Below are positions 43,130 to 51,921 of a stretch of 64,000 nucleotides of DNA, in pieces. The first letter of the stretch is position 1. Every line of letters starts with the position of its first letter. This DNA comes from Saccharospirillum alexandrii_A (GTDB lineage: Bacteria; Pseudomonadota; Gammaproteobacteria; Pseudomonadales; Natronospirillaceae). The stretch lies in the NCBI RefSeq assembly GCF_043641555.1, contig NZ_JBHZRJ010000003.1:744001-808000 (forward strand), in the 5' to 3' direction. The translations under genes were made by a program, and so were the position numbers. A model generated the notes under the pieces. The model did not search any database. It worked only from the letters and a program-made list of their open reading frames with translations, and was not told the origin of the DNA.

Positions 43130-44419
43130 ATGACCCAGTCAGACGGTACCCATAGCGGATCCGACGCCGGCCATATGGTCAATGGACAGATGGTGACCGT
43201 TGACGGTACGCCGTTGAAAGCCAGCCTTAAACGGGCTGAGCGCAAACGCACCCTCATCGCTTTTTTGCTGGTCGCGCCGCTTCTGACCTATTTGCTGATC
43301 TCCTTCATTTTCCCCATCGGGCAAATGATGTGGCGCAGTGTGGATAACCCTCAGGTTGTTACTACCTTGCCCAAGACTCTGGAGGCACTGGAAGACTGGG
43401 ACGGAGAAGGCTTGCCTGATGAGCCTGTATTCGAGGCACTGGCAGAAGAGCTGGCCGTTGCCAGTGCGAACCGGACAGTCGGGCAACTGGCCGTTCGACT
43501 GAATTATGAAATCAGTGCGGCTCGTGGTGCACTGATGAGAACGTCCCGGTCAGTGGAGGATTTTGAACCGCCCTACAAAGAGGACTTTCTCGATGCACAC
43601 CGGCTCTGGAACGATCCGGCGTTTTATCGAATCATCAAGCGGGAAGGCAATCCGCTAACGGCCTCCTATTACATTGCAGCGTTTGATGGCACCTACAACG
43701 AAGAGGGTGAGGTGGTGCTGCAAGATGAAAACCGCCGTATCTACATCGATTTATTCATTCGAACTTTTGCCATGAGTCTGGGCATTACGCTGATCACTCT
43801 GCTGCTGGGTTTCCCAATCTCATTTCTGATGGCCAGTTTGCCAATGCGGCATGCCAACCTGCTGATGATTTTTGTCCTGTTGCCATTCTGGACATCCTTG
43901 CTGGTACGCACCACGTCCTGGATCGTGCTGTTGCAACAGCAAGGGGTTATCAATGAATTGCTGATTGCTCTGGGCTTCATTGGCGACGATGGCCGTTTGG
44001 GCATGATCTACAACATGACCGGGACCATTATCGCGATGACCCACATTTTGCTGCCCTTTATGGTGCTGCCACTTTACAGCGTGATGAAAACCATTCCGCC
44101 TTCATACGTTCGTGCTGCGAAGAGTCTGGGTGCCACACCCTGGACGGCGTTCTGGCGCGTCTACGTACCGCAGACGCTGCCGGGTATCGGAGCCGGGGCC
44201 GTATTGGTCTTTATTATTTCCATTGGTTACTACATTACGCCCGCGCTGGTGGGTGGTCAGTCTGGTCAGATGATCTCCAATCTGATTGCGCATCATATGC
44301 AGACGTCTCTCAACTGGGGTCTTGCGGCAGCACTGGGGTCGGTATTGCTGATCAGTGTGTTAATTCTCTATTGGGTCTATAACCGCCTGGTCGGTGCAGA
44401 TTCCCTGAAGCTGGGTTGA
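43130..44419 (+). CDS. Polyamine/osmolyte-type ABC importer, permease 1 (PotB-like) with large loop
   Basis: This 429-residue permease is about 140 residues longer than PotB. After TM1 (about 45-65) comes a hydrophilic, acidic segment to about residue 205 (LEALEDWDGEGLPDEPVFEA onward) that should lie in the periplasm. The remaining five segments then follow, with the coupling loop SYVRAAKSLGATPWTAFWRV. ATG 43130 has AGGAG five bases upstream; a GTG two codons earlier is less suitable. The long loop may contact the binding protein. The next gene follows after 13 bases. Confidence 0.9.
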   Translation: MTQSDGTHSGSDAGHMVNGQMVTVDGTPLKASLKRAERKRTLIAFLLVAPLLTYLLISFIFPIGQMMWRSVDNPQVVTTLPKTLEALEDWDGEGLPDEPVFEALAEELAVASANRTVGQLAVRLNYEISAARGALMRTSRSVEDFEPPYKEDFLDAHRLWNDPAFYRIIKREGNPLTASYYIAAFDGTYNEEGEVVLQDENRRIYIDLFIRTFAMSLGITLITLLLGFPISFLMASLPMRHANLLMIFVLLPFWTSLLVRTTSWIVLLQQQGVINELLIALGFIGDDGRLGMIYNMTGTIIAMTHILLPFMVLPLYSVMKTIPPSYVRAAKSLGATPWTAFWRVYVPQTLPGIGAGAVLVFIISIGYYITPALVGGQSGQMISNLIAHHMQTSLNWGLAAALGSVLLISVLILYWVYNRLVGADSLKLG

Positions 44420-44432
44420 AGGAGCGTTTATC

Positions 44433-45284
44433 ATGGCAGTACCAACGTATGCAGGCCCACTGGAAAGAATCTGGTATTACGCGTTTCGTGTGTTGTGCGG
44501 GCTTATCTTCTTTTTCCTGATCGCACCCATTCTGATAATGGTGCCCCTGAGTTTTAACGTTGAGCCTTATTTTACCTATACCCGGGAAATGCTGACGTTC
44601 AATCCGGACGGTTTTTCACTGCGCTGGTATCAGGATTTGTTCTCGTCGGAATCCTGGATGACCTCGATCCAAAACTCTCTGATTATCGGCGTCGCCTCTA
44701 CCCTGATTGCGACGTTTCTGGGTACCCTGGCGGCCCTGGGTCTGTCCCGTTCCGAGATGCCTTTTAAAGGCCTGGTCATGGGGTTGCTGATCTCGCCAAT
44801 GATCGTGCCGCTGATTATTTCCGCCGCGGGTATGTTCTTTTTCTATTCGAGCGTCGGCCTTGCCAATACGCTTCCCGGTGTCATTCTTGCGCACGCAGCA
44901 CTGGGCACGCCCTTTGTGGTAATCACCGTCACTGCAACCCTGGTAGGGTTTGATCACTCCCTCACTCGCGCCTCTGCGAGCCTGGGTGCCGGGGCAGGGC
45001 GTACGTTTTTTAAGATACAGATGCCACTGATTCTTCCGGGCGTGATTTCGGGTGGCTTGTTTGCCTTTATTACCTCGTTCGATGAAATTGTCATTGTGCT
45101 GTTTCTGGCCGGGGTTGAGCAGAGAACCATACCGCGTGAAATGTGGTCGGGCATCCGTGAGCAGATCAGCCCGACCATTCTCGCCGTGGCCTCTATTCTG
45201 GTTGCCTTCTCGATACTGCTGCTGACGACGGTGGAAGTGCTAAGACGCCGCTCTGAGCGGTTGCGGGGTATGTCACCGGGGTGA
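44433..45284 (+). CDS. Polyamine/osmolyte-type ABC importer, permease 2 (PotC-like)
   Basis: This 283-residue permease of normal PotC length has six hydrophobic segments and the coupling loop SLTRASASLGAGAGRTFFKI. AAGGAG precedes ATG 44433. It is the last gene of the importer operon, and a long hairpin lies between it and the convergent chemotaxis receptor gene. Confidence 0.92.
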   Translation: MAVPTYAGPLERIWYYAFRVLCGLIFFFLIAPILIMVPLSFNVEPYFTYTREMLTFNPDGFSLRWYQDLFSSESWMTSIQNSLIIGVASTLIATFLGTLAALGLSRSEMPFKGLVMGLLISPMIVPLIISAAGMFFFYSSVGLANTLPGVILAHAALGTPFVVITVTATLVGFDHSLTRASASLGAGAGRTFFKIQMPLILPGVISGGLFAFITSFDEIVIVLFLAGVEQRTIPREMWSGIREQISPTILAVASILVAFSILLLTTVEVLRRRSERLRGMSPG

Positions 45285-45323
45285 ATCGGTAACTTACTAT
45301 TGTATCTGTCCAGTCCAAACTCA

Positions 45324-45358
45324 CCGGTTGTCGTCAGGATTGACCTGACGACAACTGG
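45324..45358. terminator. Bidirectional hairpin between convergent genes
   Basis: A 15-bp stem with one mismatch (CCGGTTGTCGTCAGG / CCTGACGACAACTGG) and a 5-base loop lies midway between the permease stop and the receptor stop. There is no clear T-tract, so termination would be inefficient or Rho-assisted. Confidence 0.6.
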
Positions 45359-45372
45359 CTTGCCTTCTACCT

Positions 45373-46923
45373 TCAGGCTTCCGGTGCATAACCGATTCTA
45401 AACCCACCCCAATGCTTGCCATTCACGTAGATAGGGGATGAAAGGTCGTGCATGACTTCACCGGTATCCCGCTTGTAGGTTTGCAGTAGAAAGCGCTCGA
45501 TATTTGAGCCGCAGCGGGCGCCAGTGTAATCGTTGAATATTCGCTTGGTACGGTTGGCCACCAGGTCGGTCTCGGGGTTGCCGGTTAATGGTTTCGAGAA
45601 CTTGAGATTATGAGTCGGGAAGTAGCCGTTCACATCAACCGCGCCTGCGTAGACGATATCGGAATTGGCCTGAAGAATGGGCTCCTGAATGTCTGGTAAA
45701 ATCTTGTCAGTAAAGGTGTCGAAACCGGTCTTGTACTTGGGTGGCTCTGTGTTTGGTATGCGCTGATAGTTGAAATCGAACAACGCCTCGCGGGTGATTT
45801 CCCCTTGTTCAATGGCCTGCTCAAACCGCTTGCCAATGCGCTCCGCGGTTGCCAGGCACAACGCCTGAATCTTGTGGTTGCGATCGTCCAGCTCAAAGTC
45901 GTGCAGCTGGCGAAAAATGTCTTCGGTCTCGTGACTCAGTTGAATCGCCTTGGCAGAGGTTTCTTCCAGGTCCTTGTCGATTCTGGTGATGGATTCGTGC
46001 AAAGCCGTGACATCGCTCGAGATGCCTCCCTTAGCTTCATCAAAGAGCGCGAGTGATTCGCTGACCGACTCCATGGCCTGGCTGGCTTTGCGAGTGCTCT
46101 CGGCAGTGTTGTTGACATCTTCGCTGGCCTGGCTGATCTGGGCTGACATGGCATTGGCGATGTCGCTCAGGGTCGACATGGCAGCAACGGAGCTGACGCT
46201 GTCTGCAGACACTCTGGATAGCAGAGTTTCAATCCCTTTGGTGGCTTCGCTTGTCTTGTTGGCCAGGTTGCGGACTTCATCGGCTACAACCGAGAATCCG
46301 CGTCCGTATTCACCGGCACGCGCCGCTTCAATGGCGGCGTTGAGGGCAAGCAGGTTGGTCTGGTCGGCCAGCTGATTGATGGTGTGCGTGATGTGGCTGA
46401 TGGAGTCGGCCTTGTCTTTCAGCGCGGTCAGTACGGCGTTGGTGCTCTCCATCTGGGTCAGCAAGGTGTCGCGTTGGTTGGCGATATCCACCAGAGCACT
46501 GTCAATACGGCTCATGTCTTGGGTGGCGATGGATACATGCTCATGTGACTGGCTGACATTGGATGACAGTTGCGCACCCGAGGTTTCGAGCACTTCAATG
46601 CGGTCGGCGACCTGCTGGGCGTGCTTAACTTGCATTGCCAGTGCGCGGGCCAGTTTATCGAGAAAATTGGAGAGTGTTGCGCCACCGATTGCTATACGCT
46701 GAGCGGCACCGGCAATGTGTGTCAGAGATTCCGAATCGGCTGATACCGGTTGCTCAGAGTGGTTGGTCTGATCTCGCCGGGCGCGAAGTCGGCGGTGAAC
46801 CTCGTGACTGGCTACCACCAGCAATGCCAGCGCTACCGTAACTTGCCAGGCTGGCATTGGAATGAGAAGCAGTAACCAGGCCGCCAGGCCCAGAATAATT
46901 CCGGAAAGTAGTGAGAGCAGCAT
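45373..46923 (-). CDS. Methyl-accepting chemotaxis protein with C-terminal sensory-like domain
   Basis: This 516-residue receptor has two N-terminal membrane helices (about 1-22 and 26-44) with almost no periplasmic part. A long coiled-coil signalling domain follows, whose tip is NLLALNAAIEAARAGEYGRG near 190-210. From about residue 360 there is a further globular domain ending in SSPIYVNGKHWGGFRIGY. The signalling tip binds CheA and CheW. With no periplasmic sensor, the C-terminal domain is the likely input, so it should sense a cytoplasmic or membrane-linked cue. It is a single gene; no che genes are nearby. Confidence 0.9.
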   Translation of the reverse strand: MLLSLLSGIILGLAAWLLLLIPMPAWQVTVALALLVVASHEVHRRLRARRDQTNHSEQPVSADSESLTHIAGAAQRIAIGGATLSNFLDKLARALAMQVKHAQQVADRIEVLETSGAQLSSNVSQSHEHVSIATQDMSRIDSALVDIANQRDTLLTQMESTNAVLTALKDKADSISHITHTINQLADQTNLLALNAAIEAARAGEYGRGFSVVADEVRNLANKTSEATKGIETLLSRVSADSVSSVAAMSTLSDIANAMSAQISQASEDVNNTAESTRKASQAMESVSESLALFDEAKGGISSDVTALHESITRIDKDLEETSAKAIQLSHETEDIFRQLHDFELDDRNHKIQALCLATAERIGKRFEQAIEQGEITREALFDFNYQRIPNTEPPKYKTGFDTFTDKILPDIQEPILQANSDIVYAGAVDVNGYFPTHNLKFSKPLTGNPETDLVANRTKRIFNDYTGARCGSNIERFLLQTYKRDTGEVMHDLSSPIYVNGKHWGGFRIGYAPEA

Positions 46924-47037
46924 CGATAGTGGTCTTCTGTTGAGACGTTACTCCTAAATTAGCATTCCAACAGAAAATGTCTATTCCACTAAGGTGGGGG
47001 GCGGCGGCCCGGAGCAGACCACCTTTTGCGGGACTAT

Positions 47038-47205
47038 TAACAGGTTGTTGAAAAAGGCCTCCTGCCTTTTTCAAAACATGAGAAGCAAACATTGCGATTT
47101 TTGCTTCTCGCACAAAATCAATGGCTTAGCAGTCTTCAATTGTGCCGGAACATCCGTGTTCCGGAGCAGTCCGTCGACATTATGTCGTATTTCAACAGCC
47201 TGTTA
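47038..47205. repeat. Structured repeat family 2, copy F (MITE-like)
   Basis: This 168-base element has the same length and layout as copy E. Its ends are TAACAGGTTGTTGAAA and TTTCAACAGCCTGTTA (15 of 16 pairs). Hairpins are GAAAAAGGC / GCCTTTTTC, GAGAAGCA / TGCTTCTC and CCGGAACA / TGTTCCGG; the third stem of copy E is decayed. Its right end supplies the TAA stop codon of ychF (47203-47205). Confidence 0.9.
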
Positions 47206-48294
47206 GACGTTGAAGCGAAAATGCATCACATCGCCGTCTTTTACGATGTATTCCTTACCTTCAAGTCGCCATTTACCCGCTTCCTTTGCTCCAGCTTCAC
47301 CGTTGTAGGCGACAAAGTCATCGTAGGAGATGGTTTCCGAACGGATGAACCCTTTCTCGAAGTCAGTATGAATCACGCCGGCAGCCTGAGGTGCCGTTGC
47401 CCCCACCTTGACGGTCCAGGCGCGAACTTCTTTGACACCGGCCGTAAAGTAAGTTTGCAGGCCAAGCAGAGAATAAGCCGCCCGGATAACCCGGTTCAGG
47501 CCGGGCTCTTCCATGCCCAGGTCGGCCAGGAACTCGGTTTTTTCATCGTCTTCCAGCTCTGCAATCTCGGATTCGAGCTTGTTGCAGATGGCCACGACCT
47601 CGGCGTTTTCGGCAGCGGCTATTTCCCGTACCCGGTCGAGCATGGGGTTGTTGTCGAAGCCATCTTCATCAACGTTGGCGATGTAGAGCGTAGGCTTGGT
47701 GGTCAGAAAGAAAAAAGGCTTCAGATCCGCTTTTTCGTCGTCGGTCAGCGTTACGCTGCGAATCGGGCGCGCTTCGTTCAGGGCCGGGCGAATCTTCTCC
47801 AGAACGGCGACCTGACGAATGGCGTCTTTGTCTTGTCCCTTGGCTTTCTTCTGCAGTTTCAGCAGTTGTTTTTCGAGCATGTCGAGGTCAGCCAGGGCCA
47901 GCTCGGTGTTGATGATTTCGATATCCGATGCCGGGTCGATCTTGTTGGCAACATGGATGACGTTGTCGTTCTCGAAGCAACGCACAACGTGGGCAATGGC
48001 ATCGGTTTCGCGAATGTTGGCCAGAAACTGGTTGCCGAGCCCTTCACCTTTGGACGCACCGGCGACCAGGCCGGCAATATCCACGAACTCCATGGTAGTA
48101 GGAATGGTGCGCTCGGGTTTGACGATCTCGACCAGCTTGTCCTGACGCGGATCCGGTACCGGCACGACACCGGTGTTGGGCTCGATGGTGCAGAACGGGA
48201 AGTTTTCCGCATCGATACCGGCCTGGGTCAGGGCGTTGAAGAGGGTGGATTTACCGACATTGGGTAGTCCGACGATGCCACATTTAATGCCCAT
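47203..48294 (-). CDS. ychF: YchF/OLA1 ribosome-associated ATPase
   Basis: This 363-residue member of the Obg-related family has the P-loop GLPNVGKSTLFNAL (8-21), FVDIAGLVAGASKGEGLGN as switch and G3 region, and the unusual NKLE in place of the GTPase NKxD, which is the YchF hallmark and favours ATP. The C-terminal TGS domain includes VRAWTVKVGATAPQAAGVIH. It binds ribosomes and is linked to translation and oxidative-stress control. The pth-ychF order is conserved in gammaproteobacteria. Its stop codon coincides with the end of a structured repeat. Confidence 0.96.
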   Translation of the reverse strand: MGIKCGIVGLPNVGKSTLFNALTQAGIDAENFPFCTIEPNTGVVPVPDPRQDKLVEIVKPERTIPTTMEFVDIAGLVAGASKGEGLGNQFLANIRETDAIAHVVRCFENDNVIHVANKIDPASDIEIINTELALADLDMLEKQLLKLQKKAKGQDKDAIRQVAVLEKIRPALNEARPIRSVTLTDDEKADLKPFFFLTTKPTLYIANVDEDGFDNNPMLDRVREIAAAENAEVVAICNKLESEIAELEDDEKTEFLADLGMEEPGLNRVIRAAYSLLGLQTYFTAGVKEVRAWTVKVGATAPQAAGVIHTDFEKGFIRSETISYDDFVAYNGEAGAKEAGKWRLEGKEYIVKDGDVMHFRFNV

Positions 48295-48319
48295 GCTGGG
48301 GGTCTCCTGAAGGCAGAGG

Positions 48320-48910
48320 TCAGTCTGCTTTGAATTGGTGTAATTGGTTCATGGCTTTTTGCCAGTGTCCGGCAACGCACAGGGGTGTTTGCTCGACTGC
48401 GGCGTCCAGGGCTCTGGCCAGGCTGATCCGGTCATCGGGGTGTGCTTTTGACAGCACATAGCTGACCACCTGGCTCGCCGATCCCGGGTGGCCAATGCCC
48501 AGACGCAACCGGTAAAAATCCCGATTGTTCGCCAGGCAGGCAATGATGTCGCGCAAACCATTGTGACCGCCATGGCCACCGCCTTTCTTAAGGCGGGCTG
48601 CGCCGGCGGGCAAGTCCAGTTCGTCATGTGCTACCAGAATTCGTTCGGCCGGTATCTTATAGAACTGTGCCAGCGCAGCGACGCTCTGGCCGCTGCGGTT
48701 CATAAAGGTCATGGGTTTGAGCAACCAGACGTCGGCGTTGCCAATGCGCACTTTTGCGGTCATTGCCTGGTATTTGCCGTCGAGCTTCCATTGGCCACCG
48801 ACGGCTTCAGCCAGTGCATCGACGTACTCGAAGCCCGCATTGTGCCGGGTGTGGTCGTATTGGGTTCCGGGGTTACCCAGACCGACAATCATCTCAATAG
48901 GGTCATTCAT
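48320..48910 (-). CDS. pth: Peptidyl-tRNA hydrolase
   Basis: This 196-residue enzyme releases tRNA from peptidyl-tRNA that has dropped off ribosomes. MIVGLGNPGTQYDHTRHNAG contains the conserved Asn and the catalytic His; KPMTFMNRSGQSV and VAHDELDLPAG are also family blocks. ATG 48910 (MNDPIEMIVGLG) was chosen because the upstream 25 codons overlap the rplY terminator region. It lies 25 bases upstream of ychF on the same strand, probably an operon. Confidence 0.95.
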   Translation of the reverse strand: MNDPIEMIVGLGNPGTQYDHTRHNAGFEYVDALAEAVGGQWKLDGKYQAMTAKVRIGNADVWLLKPMTFMNRSGQSVAALAQFYKIPAERILVAHDELDLPAGAARLKKGGGHGGHNGLRDIIACLANNRDFYRLRLGIGHPGSASQVVSYVLSKAHPDDRISLARALDAAVEQTPLCVAGHWQKAMNQLHQFKAD

Positions 48911-48983
48911 GAGGGTGCCACTGTGCAACCTTGGTAATGAAAGCAGTTTGGAGAATGGGGGGCATTTTCCAAGCTGCCTGAGC

Positions 48984-49009
48984 AAAAAAAGGGCCCTGAG
49001 GCCCTTTTT
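48984..49009 (-). terminator. Intrinsic terminator of rplY
   Basis: Read on the minus strand, AAAAAGGGCC pairs with GGCCCTTTTT around loop TCAG and runs into T residues, 18 bases after the rplY stop. It implies that pth has its own promoter in 48911-48983. Confidence 0.9.
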
Positions 49010-49027
49010 ACGTTCAGATGACGCTGC

Positions 49028-49663
49028 TTATTCTTCAGCAGCGTCTTCTTCGGCGTCGTCTGCGTCGTCAATAATGCCAGCTGGCTTAACAACGGAGACA
49101 ACCGGTGCGTCGTGGTCTGCACCCTTGTTCAGTTCAACCAGCTCTACACCTTTTGGCAACACCAGGTCGCTCAGGTGCAGCACGGTACCCAGTTCAATCT
49201 TGGCCATGTCGACTTCGATGAACTCGGGCAGGTCGCTCACTTTACAGGTGATGTCAACGTCGGTGGCGCTGTGCTGGATCTTGCCGCCTTGCAGTTTCAC
49301 CGCTTTGCACTGGTCTTCATTAACGAAGTGCAACGGCACTTTCTTGTGGACTACGCTGGACTTGGTGACACGTTCAAAGTCAGCGTGTAGCGGGTGACCC
49401 TTGGCAGGGTGGCGCTGAAGGTCCATCAGAATGGCCTGTTCTTCCTTGCCATCGATGTTGATGGTCAGGACGTGAGAAAAGAAAGCTTCGTTGTTCAGTG
49501 CCTTGACCAGTTCGCGAGCTTCCAGAGTCAGGCTGGTTGGCTTGCGGTTCTTGGCGCCACCGTAAATGATGGCAGGTACTTTGCCTTCTTTACGCAGGCG
49601 GCGGCTCGCACCCTTTCCTGCAAGCTCACGCACTTCGGCGTTTAATGCAAAAGAATCGGACAT
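49028..49663 (-). CDS. rplY: Ribosomal protein bL25 (Ctc-type, long form)
   Basis: This 211-residue bL25 has the N-terminal 5S-rRNA-binding domain (REGKVPAIIYGG near 25-36) and the C-terminal extension of the general-stress Ctc form (LSDLVLPKGVELVEL). It ends in an acidic, Ala/Glu/Asp-rich tail (DADDAEEDAAEE). It belongs to the conserved prs-rplY-pth-ychF order. Confidence 0.95.
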   Translation of the reverse strand: MSDSFALNAEVRELAGKGASRRLRKEGKVPAIIYGGAKNRKPTSLTLEARELVKALNNEAFFSHVLTINIDGKEEQAILMDLQRHPAKGHPLHADFERVTKSSVVHKKVPLHFVNEDQCKAVKLQGGKIQHSATDVDITCKVSDLPEFIEVDMAKIELGTVLHLSDLVLPKGVELVELNKGADHDAPVVSVVKPAGIIDDADDAEEDAAEE

Positions 49664-49726
49664 GGTGTTTCTCCAAATATAGGTACCACAGACCGCGACC
49701 AGTCTGGGCGGTACCGTTTTTAAAAG

Positions 49727-49745
49727 TATCGGGTGACTCCCGATA
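49727..49745 (-). terminator. Probable terminator after prs
   Basis: On the minus strand a 7-bp stem (TATCGGG / CCCGATA) is followed by CTTTT, about 40 bases after the prs stop. A second stem (AATGTTCCG / CGGAACATT, 49775-49798) overlaps the prs stop codon. Both are modest in strength. Confidence 0.55.
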
Positions 49746-49783
49746 AGCGAATTTAGCTGGGAAAAGTCGGTAAATGTTCCGAA

Positions 49784-50722
49784 TTAACGGAACATTGCAC
49801 TGATTGATTCCTCATTGCTAACACGGCGCATGGACTCAGCAAGAATCCCTGCCATAGAAAGCTGGCGGATATTAGCACAGTTTTTTGCAGCATCCGAGAG
49901 GGGAATCGTATCGGTGACCACCAATTCGAGGTTTGAGTTGGCAATGCGCTCAACGGCCGGTCCACTGAGTACCGGATGAACCGCATAGGCGACCACTTTG
50001 TGGGCACCGTGTTTGACCAGCGCCTCTGCTGCCTGGCACAGAGTGCCAGCGGTGTCGACCATATCATCGACAATAACGCAGGTGCGGTCTTTGACATCAC
50101 CAATGATGTGCATGATTTCTGCCTGGTTGGCCTTGGGCCGGCGCTTGTCGATGATGGCCAGGTCGGCCCCCAGTTGCTTGGCGACGGCCCTTGCCCGAAC
50201 CACGCCACCGACATCGGGTGAGACCACGATCAGGTCTTCAAAGTCTTGCCGTTGTATGTCGTCGAGCAGAATGGGCGAACCATAGATGTTGTCGACCGGA
50301 ATGCTGAAAAAGCCCTGTATTTGGTCGGCGTGCAAGTCTACGGTCAGAATTCGGTCGATCCCCACCACCGTCAGCATGTCGGCAACCACCTTGGCTGAAA
50401 TGGGTACACGCGAACTGCGAGGGCGACGGTCCTGACGGGCATAACCGAAATAGGGCATGACCGCCGTAATACGGCCTGCAGAAGCGCGGCGCAGTGCATC
50501 GGCCAGCAGTATGACTTCCATCAGGTTATCGTTCGTCGGGGCGCAGGTGGGCTGAATAATGAAGACGTCTGCGCCACGGACATTCTCATTGATGTCAATG
50601 GCGGTTTCACCATCGCTGAACTGGGTAATGGTGGCGTCCCCCATGGGAATACAGAGACGCTCAACCACCTGGTTGGCGAGTTCGGGGTTGGCGTTCCCCG
50701 TGAATACCATCATTTTCGACAC
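49784..50722 (-). CDS. prs: Ribose-phosphate pyrophosphokinase (PRPP synthase)
   Basis: This enzyme of about 312 residues makes PRPP from ribose-5-phosphate and ATP for purine, pyrimidine, His, Trp and NAD synthesis. Motifs are GYARQDRRPRSSRVPIS (ATP/flexible region), VDLHADQIQGFF and the PRPP loop VIVDDMVDTAGTL. The start was placed at GTG 50722 because AAGGGTGG lies upstream and MSKMMVFTGNANPEL aligns with the usual N-terminus; ATG 50713 and 50710 are alternatives. ispE lies 81 bases upstream on the same strand; no tRNA-Gln or lolB is present in the usual position. Confidence 0.95.
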   Translation of the reverse strand: MSKMMVFTGNANPELANQVVERLCIPMGDATITQFSDGETAIDINENVRGADVFIIQPTCAPTNDNLMEVILLADALRRASAGRITAVMPYFGYARQDRRPRSSRVPISAKVVADMLTVVGIDRILTVDLHADQIQGFFSIPVDNIYGSPILLDDIQRQDFEDLIVVSPDVGGVVRARAVAKQLGADLAIIDKRRPKANQAEIMHIIGDVKDRTCVIVDDMVDTAGTLCQAAEALVKHGAHKVVAYAVHPVLSGPAVERIANSNLELVVTDTIPLSDAAKNCANIRQLSMAGILAESMRRVSNEESISAMFR

Positions 50723-50803
50723 TTCGAACCACCCTTGTTGGCGTTTGCTTGAACATACGTCAGGTGGTTCTCGCAACCACCTGCCTGGAAACTGGTGTTG
50801 CGA

Positions 50804-51667
50804 TTAGCCCTGTCTGGCCAGGGCCTGGTGCAGAGGCGACTGATTAACCCCCCGTGCGGCAAAAGCGCGATAGCCGGGGTGGTGATCTTGAATGCTGCTC
50901 AGAATCTGTTGGGCTGCCATTTCGCTTCGCGTCTTAATGAACATACTGGACCCGCTCCCGCTGAGTCTGACCGTATCGGCCCCGTCGCCGGCTAGGGCGC
51001 TGAGCGCTGTAAAGGCAAGATCAATATCAGGATAGAGTGCTCTGACCAGGGGCTCAAAATCGTTGTGTCCGGCCCCAGTCAGCGCGGTGCGTATTGTGCT
51101 GACTGGGGTATGACGTGTCAATTGAGGATGGCTGAACAATTCAGCAGTGCTGACGTGCACCCCGGGATGAACCACAACAAACCAGTTCAGCGGTAAGTCG
51201 ACAGGCGTTAATTGCTCGCCGACACCCTCAGCCCAGGCAGAGTGGCCGCGCACAAAAACCGGAACGTCGGCGCCGAGCGACAAGCCAATGTCTGCCAGCT
51301 CGTCAACGGAAAGTTTCAGTGACCAGAGCTGGTTCAGCCCCAGTAACGCAGTCGCGCAGTCGGAACTTCCGCCACCGAGGCCGCCTCCGGCGGGCAGCTG
51401 TTTGTTCAGATGCAGCCTGGCCCCAGTGCGGTTTCCGGTAAGCGGCTGCAGGGCCCTGGCGGCGCGCATGACCAGGTTGTCGGCTGACGCCAGTTCAGGG
51501 TCTGAGCAAGACAGCTCAATGTCGGACCGCGCCAGAGGCTCCAGTGTCAGAGTGTCACCAAAATCGAGCAGTTGAAACAGCGTTTGCAGGCGGTGATAGC
51601 CGTCTGGTCGGCGTCCGACTATATGCAGCATTAGATTCAGTTTGGCGGGCGCAGGCAGGGTCAGCAC
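50804..51667 (-). CDS. ispE: 4-diphosphocytidyl-2-C-methyl-D-erythritol kinase
   Basis: This 287-residue GHMP kinase of the MEP isoprenoid pathway phosphorylates CDP-methylerythritol. Motifs are LPAPAKLNLMLHIVGRRPDG (N-terminal), the ATP loop PAGGGLGGGSSDCATAL and LSGSGSSMFI near the C-terminus. GTG 51667 was chosen: AGGAG lies nine bases upstream and the reading then begins just before the LTLPAPAKLNL block. The frame's extension to 51736 is probably not translated. Confidence 0.94.
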   Translation of the reverse strand: MLTLPAPAKLNLMLHIVGRRPDGYHRLQTLFQLLDFGDTLTLEPLARSDIELSCSDPELASADNLVMRAARALQPLTGNRTGARLHLNKQLPAGGGLGGGSSDCATALLGLNQLWSLKLSVDELADIGLSLGADVPVFVRGHSAWAEGVGEQLTPVDLPLNWFVVVHPGVHVSTAELFSHPQLTRHTPVSTIRTALTGAGHNDFEPLVRALYPDIDLAFTALSALAGDGADTVRLSGSGSSMFIKTRSEMAAQQILSSIQDHHPGYRAFAARGVNQSPLHQALARQG

Positions 51668-51806
51668 CAGTTTAAACTCCTGAACATCTTGTAAGAGTGG
51701 GGTTGCGGACGCCAGTTTACCGCATTGTGGCAGCACTGACTGCCCCGACTTGGGGACTGGTGCAGTGTCGACACCGGTGAATCCTGCTGGGTCTTCAGAG
51801 AATGGG

Positions 51807-51853
51807 TGGGTTTACACCCAACGCTTGGCTGGCGGTGGGTAATAGCTGACCCA
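51807..51853. promoter_or_regulatory. Candidate activator-binding sites (UAS) for the TRAP operon
   Basis: Two inverted repeats share TGGGT/ACCCA half-sites: TGGGT-N4-ACCCA at 51807-51820 and TGGGT-N8-ACCCA at 51836-51853. They lie 54-100 bases upstream of the sigma-54 promoter, the usual enhancer distance. The DctD-like activator encoded downstream is the likely binder. Confidence 0.45.
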
Positions 51854-51905
51854 GTATTGGCGTCTCTTCGTTCTGAAAGCCCCGGTTTGCCTGCTTTCGG
51901 TGCAT

Positions 51906-51921
51906 TGGCCCGCGCCTTGCT
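51906..51921 (+). promoter_or_regulatory. Sigma-54 promoter of the TRAP operon
   Basis: TGGCCCGCGCCTTGCT fits the -24/-12 consensus TGGCACG-N4-TTGCW with one mismatch, with GG and GC exactly 12 bases apart. It lies about 150 bases before the binding-protein start on the correct strand. The rest of the 404-base ispE-TRAP gap holds the two candidate UAS dyads and no gene. Confidence 0.75.

Noticed and set aside
42786..47205. Composite transposon bounded by the two family 2 copies
   Set aside because: The enclosed genes are a normal permease pair and a chemoreceptor with no transposase, and each copy has its own complete inverted ends.
47092..48267. 391-codon plus-strand frame opposite ychF
   Set aside because: It is the antisense shadow of ychF and runs through a structured repeat; the translation resembles no protein family.
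50755..50803. Possible tRNA-Gln between prs and ispE
   Set aside because: This is a common tRNA site in gammaproteobacteria, but the segment holds only a 9-bp hairpin (CAGGTGGTT / AACCACCTG) and lacks a T-loop GTTCGA or acceptor stem.
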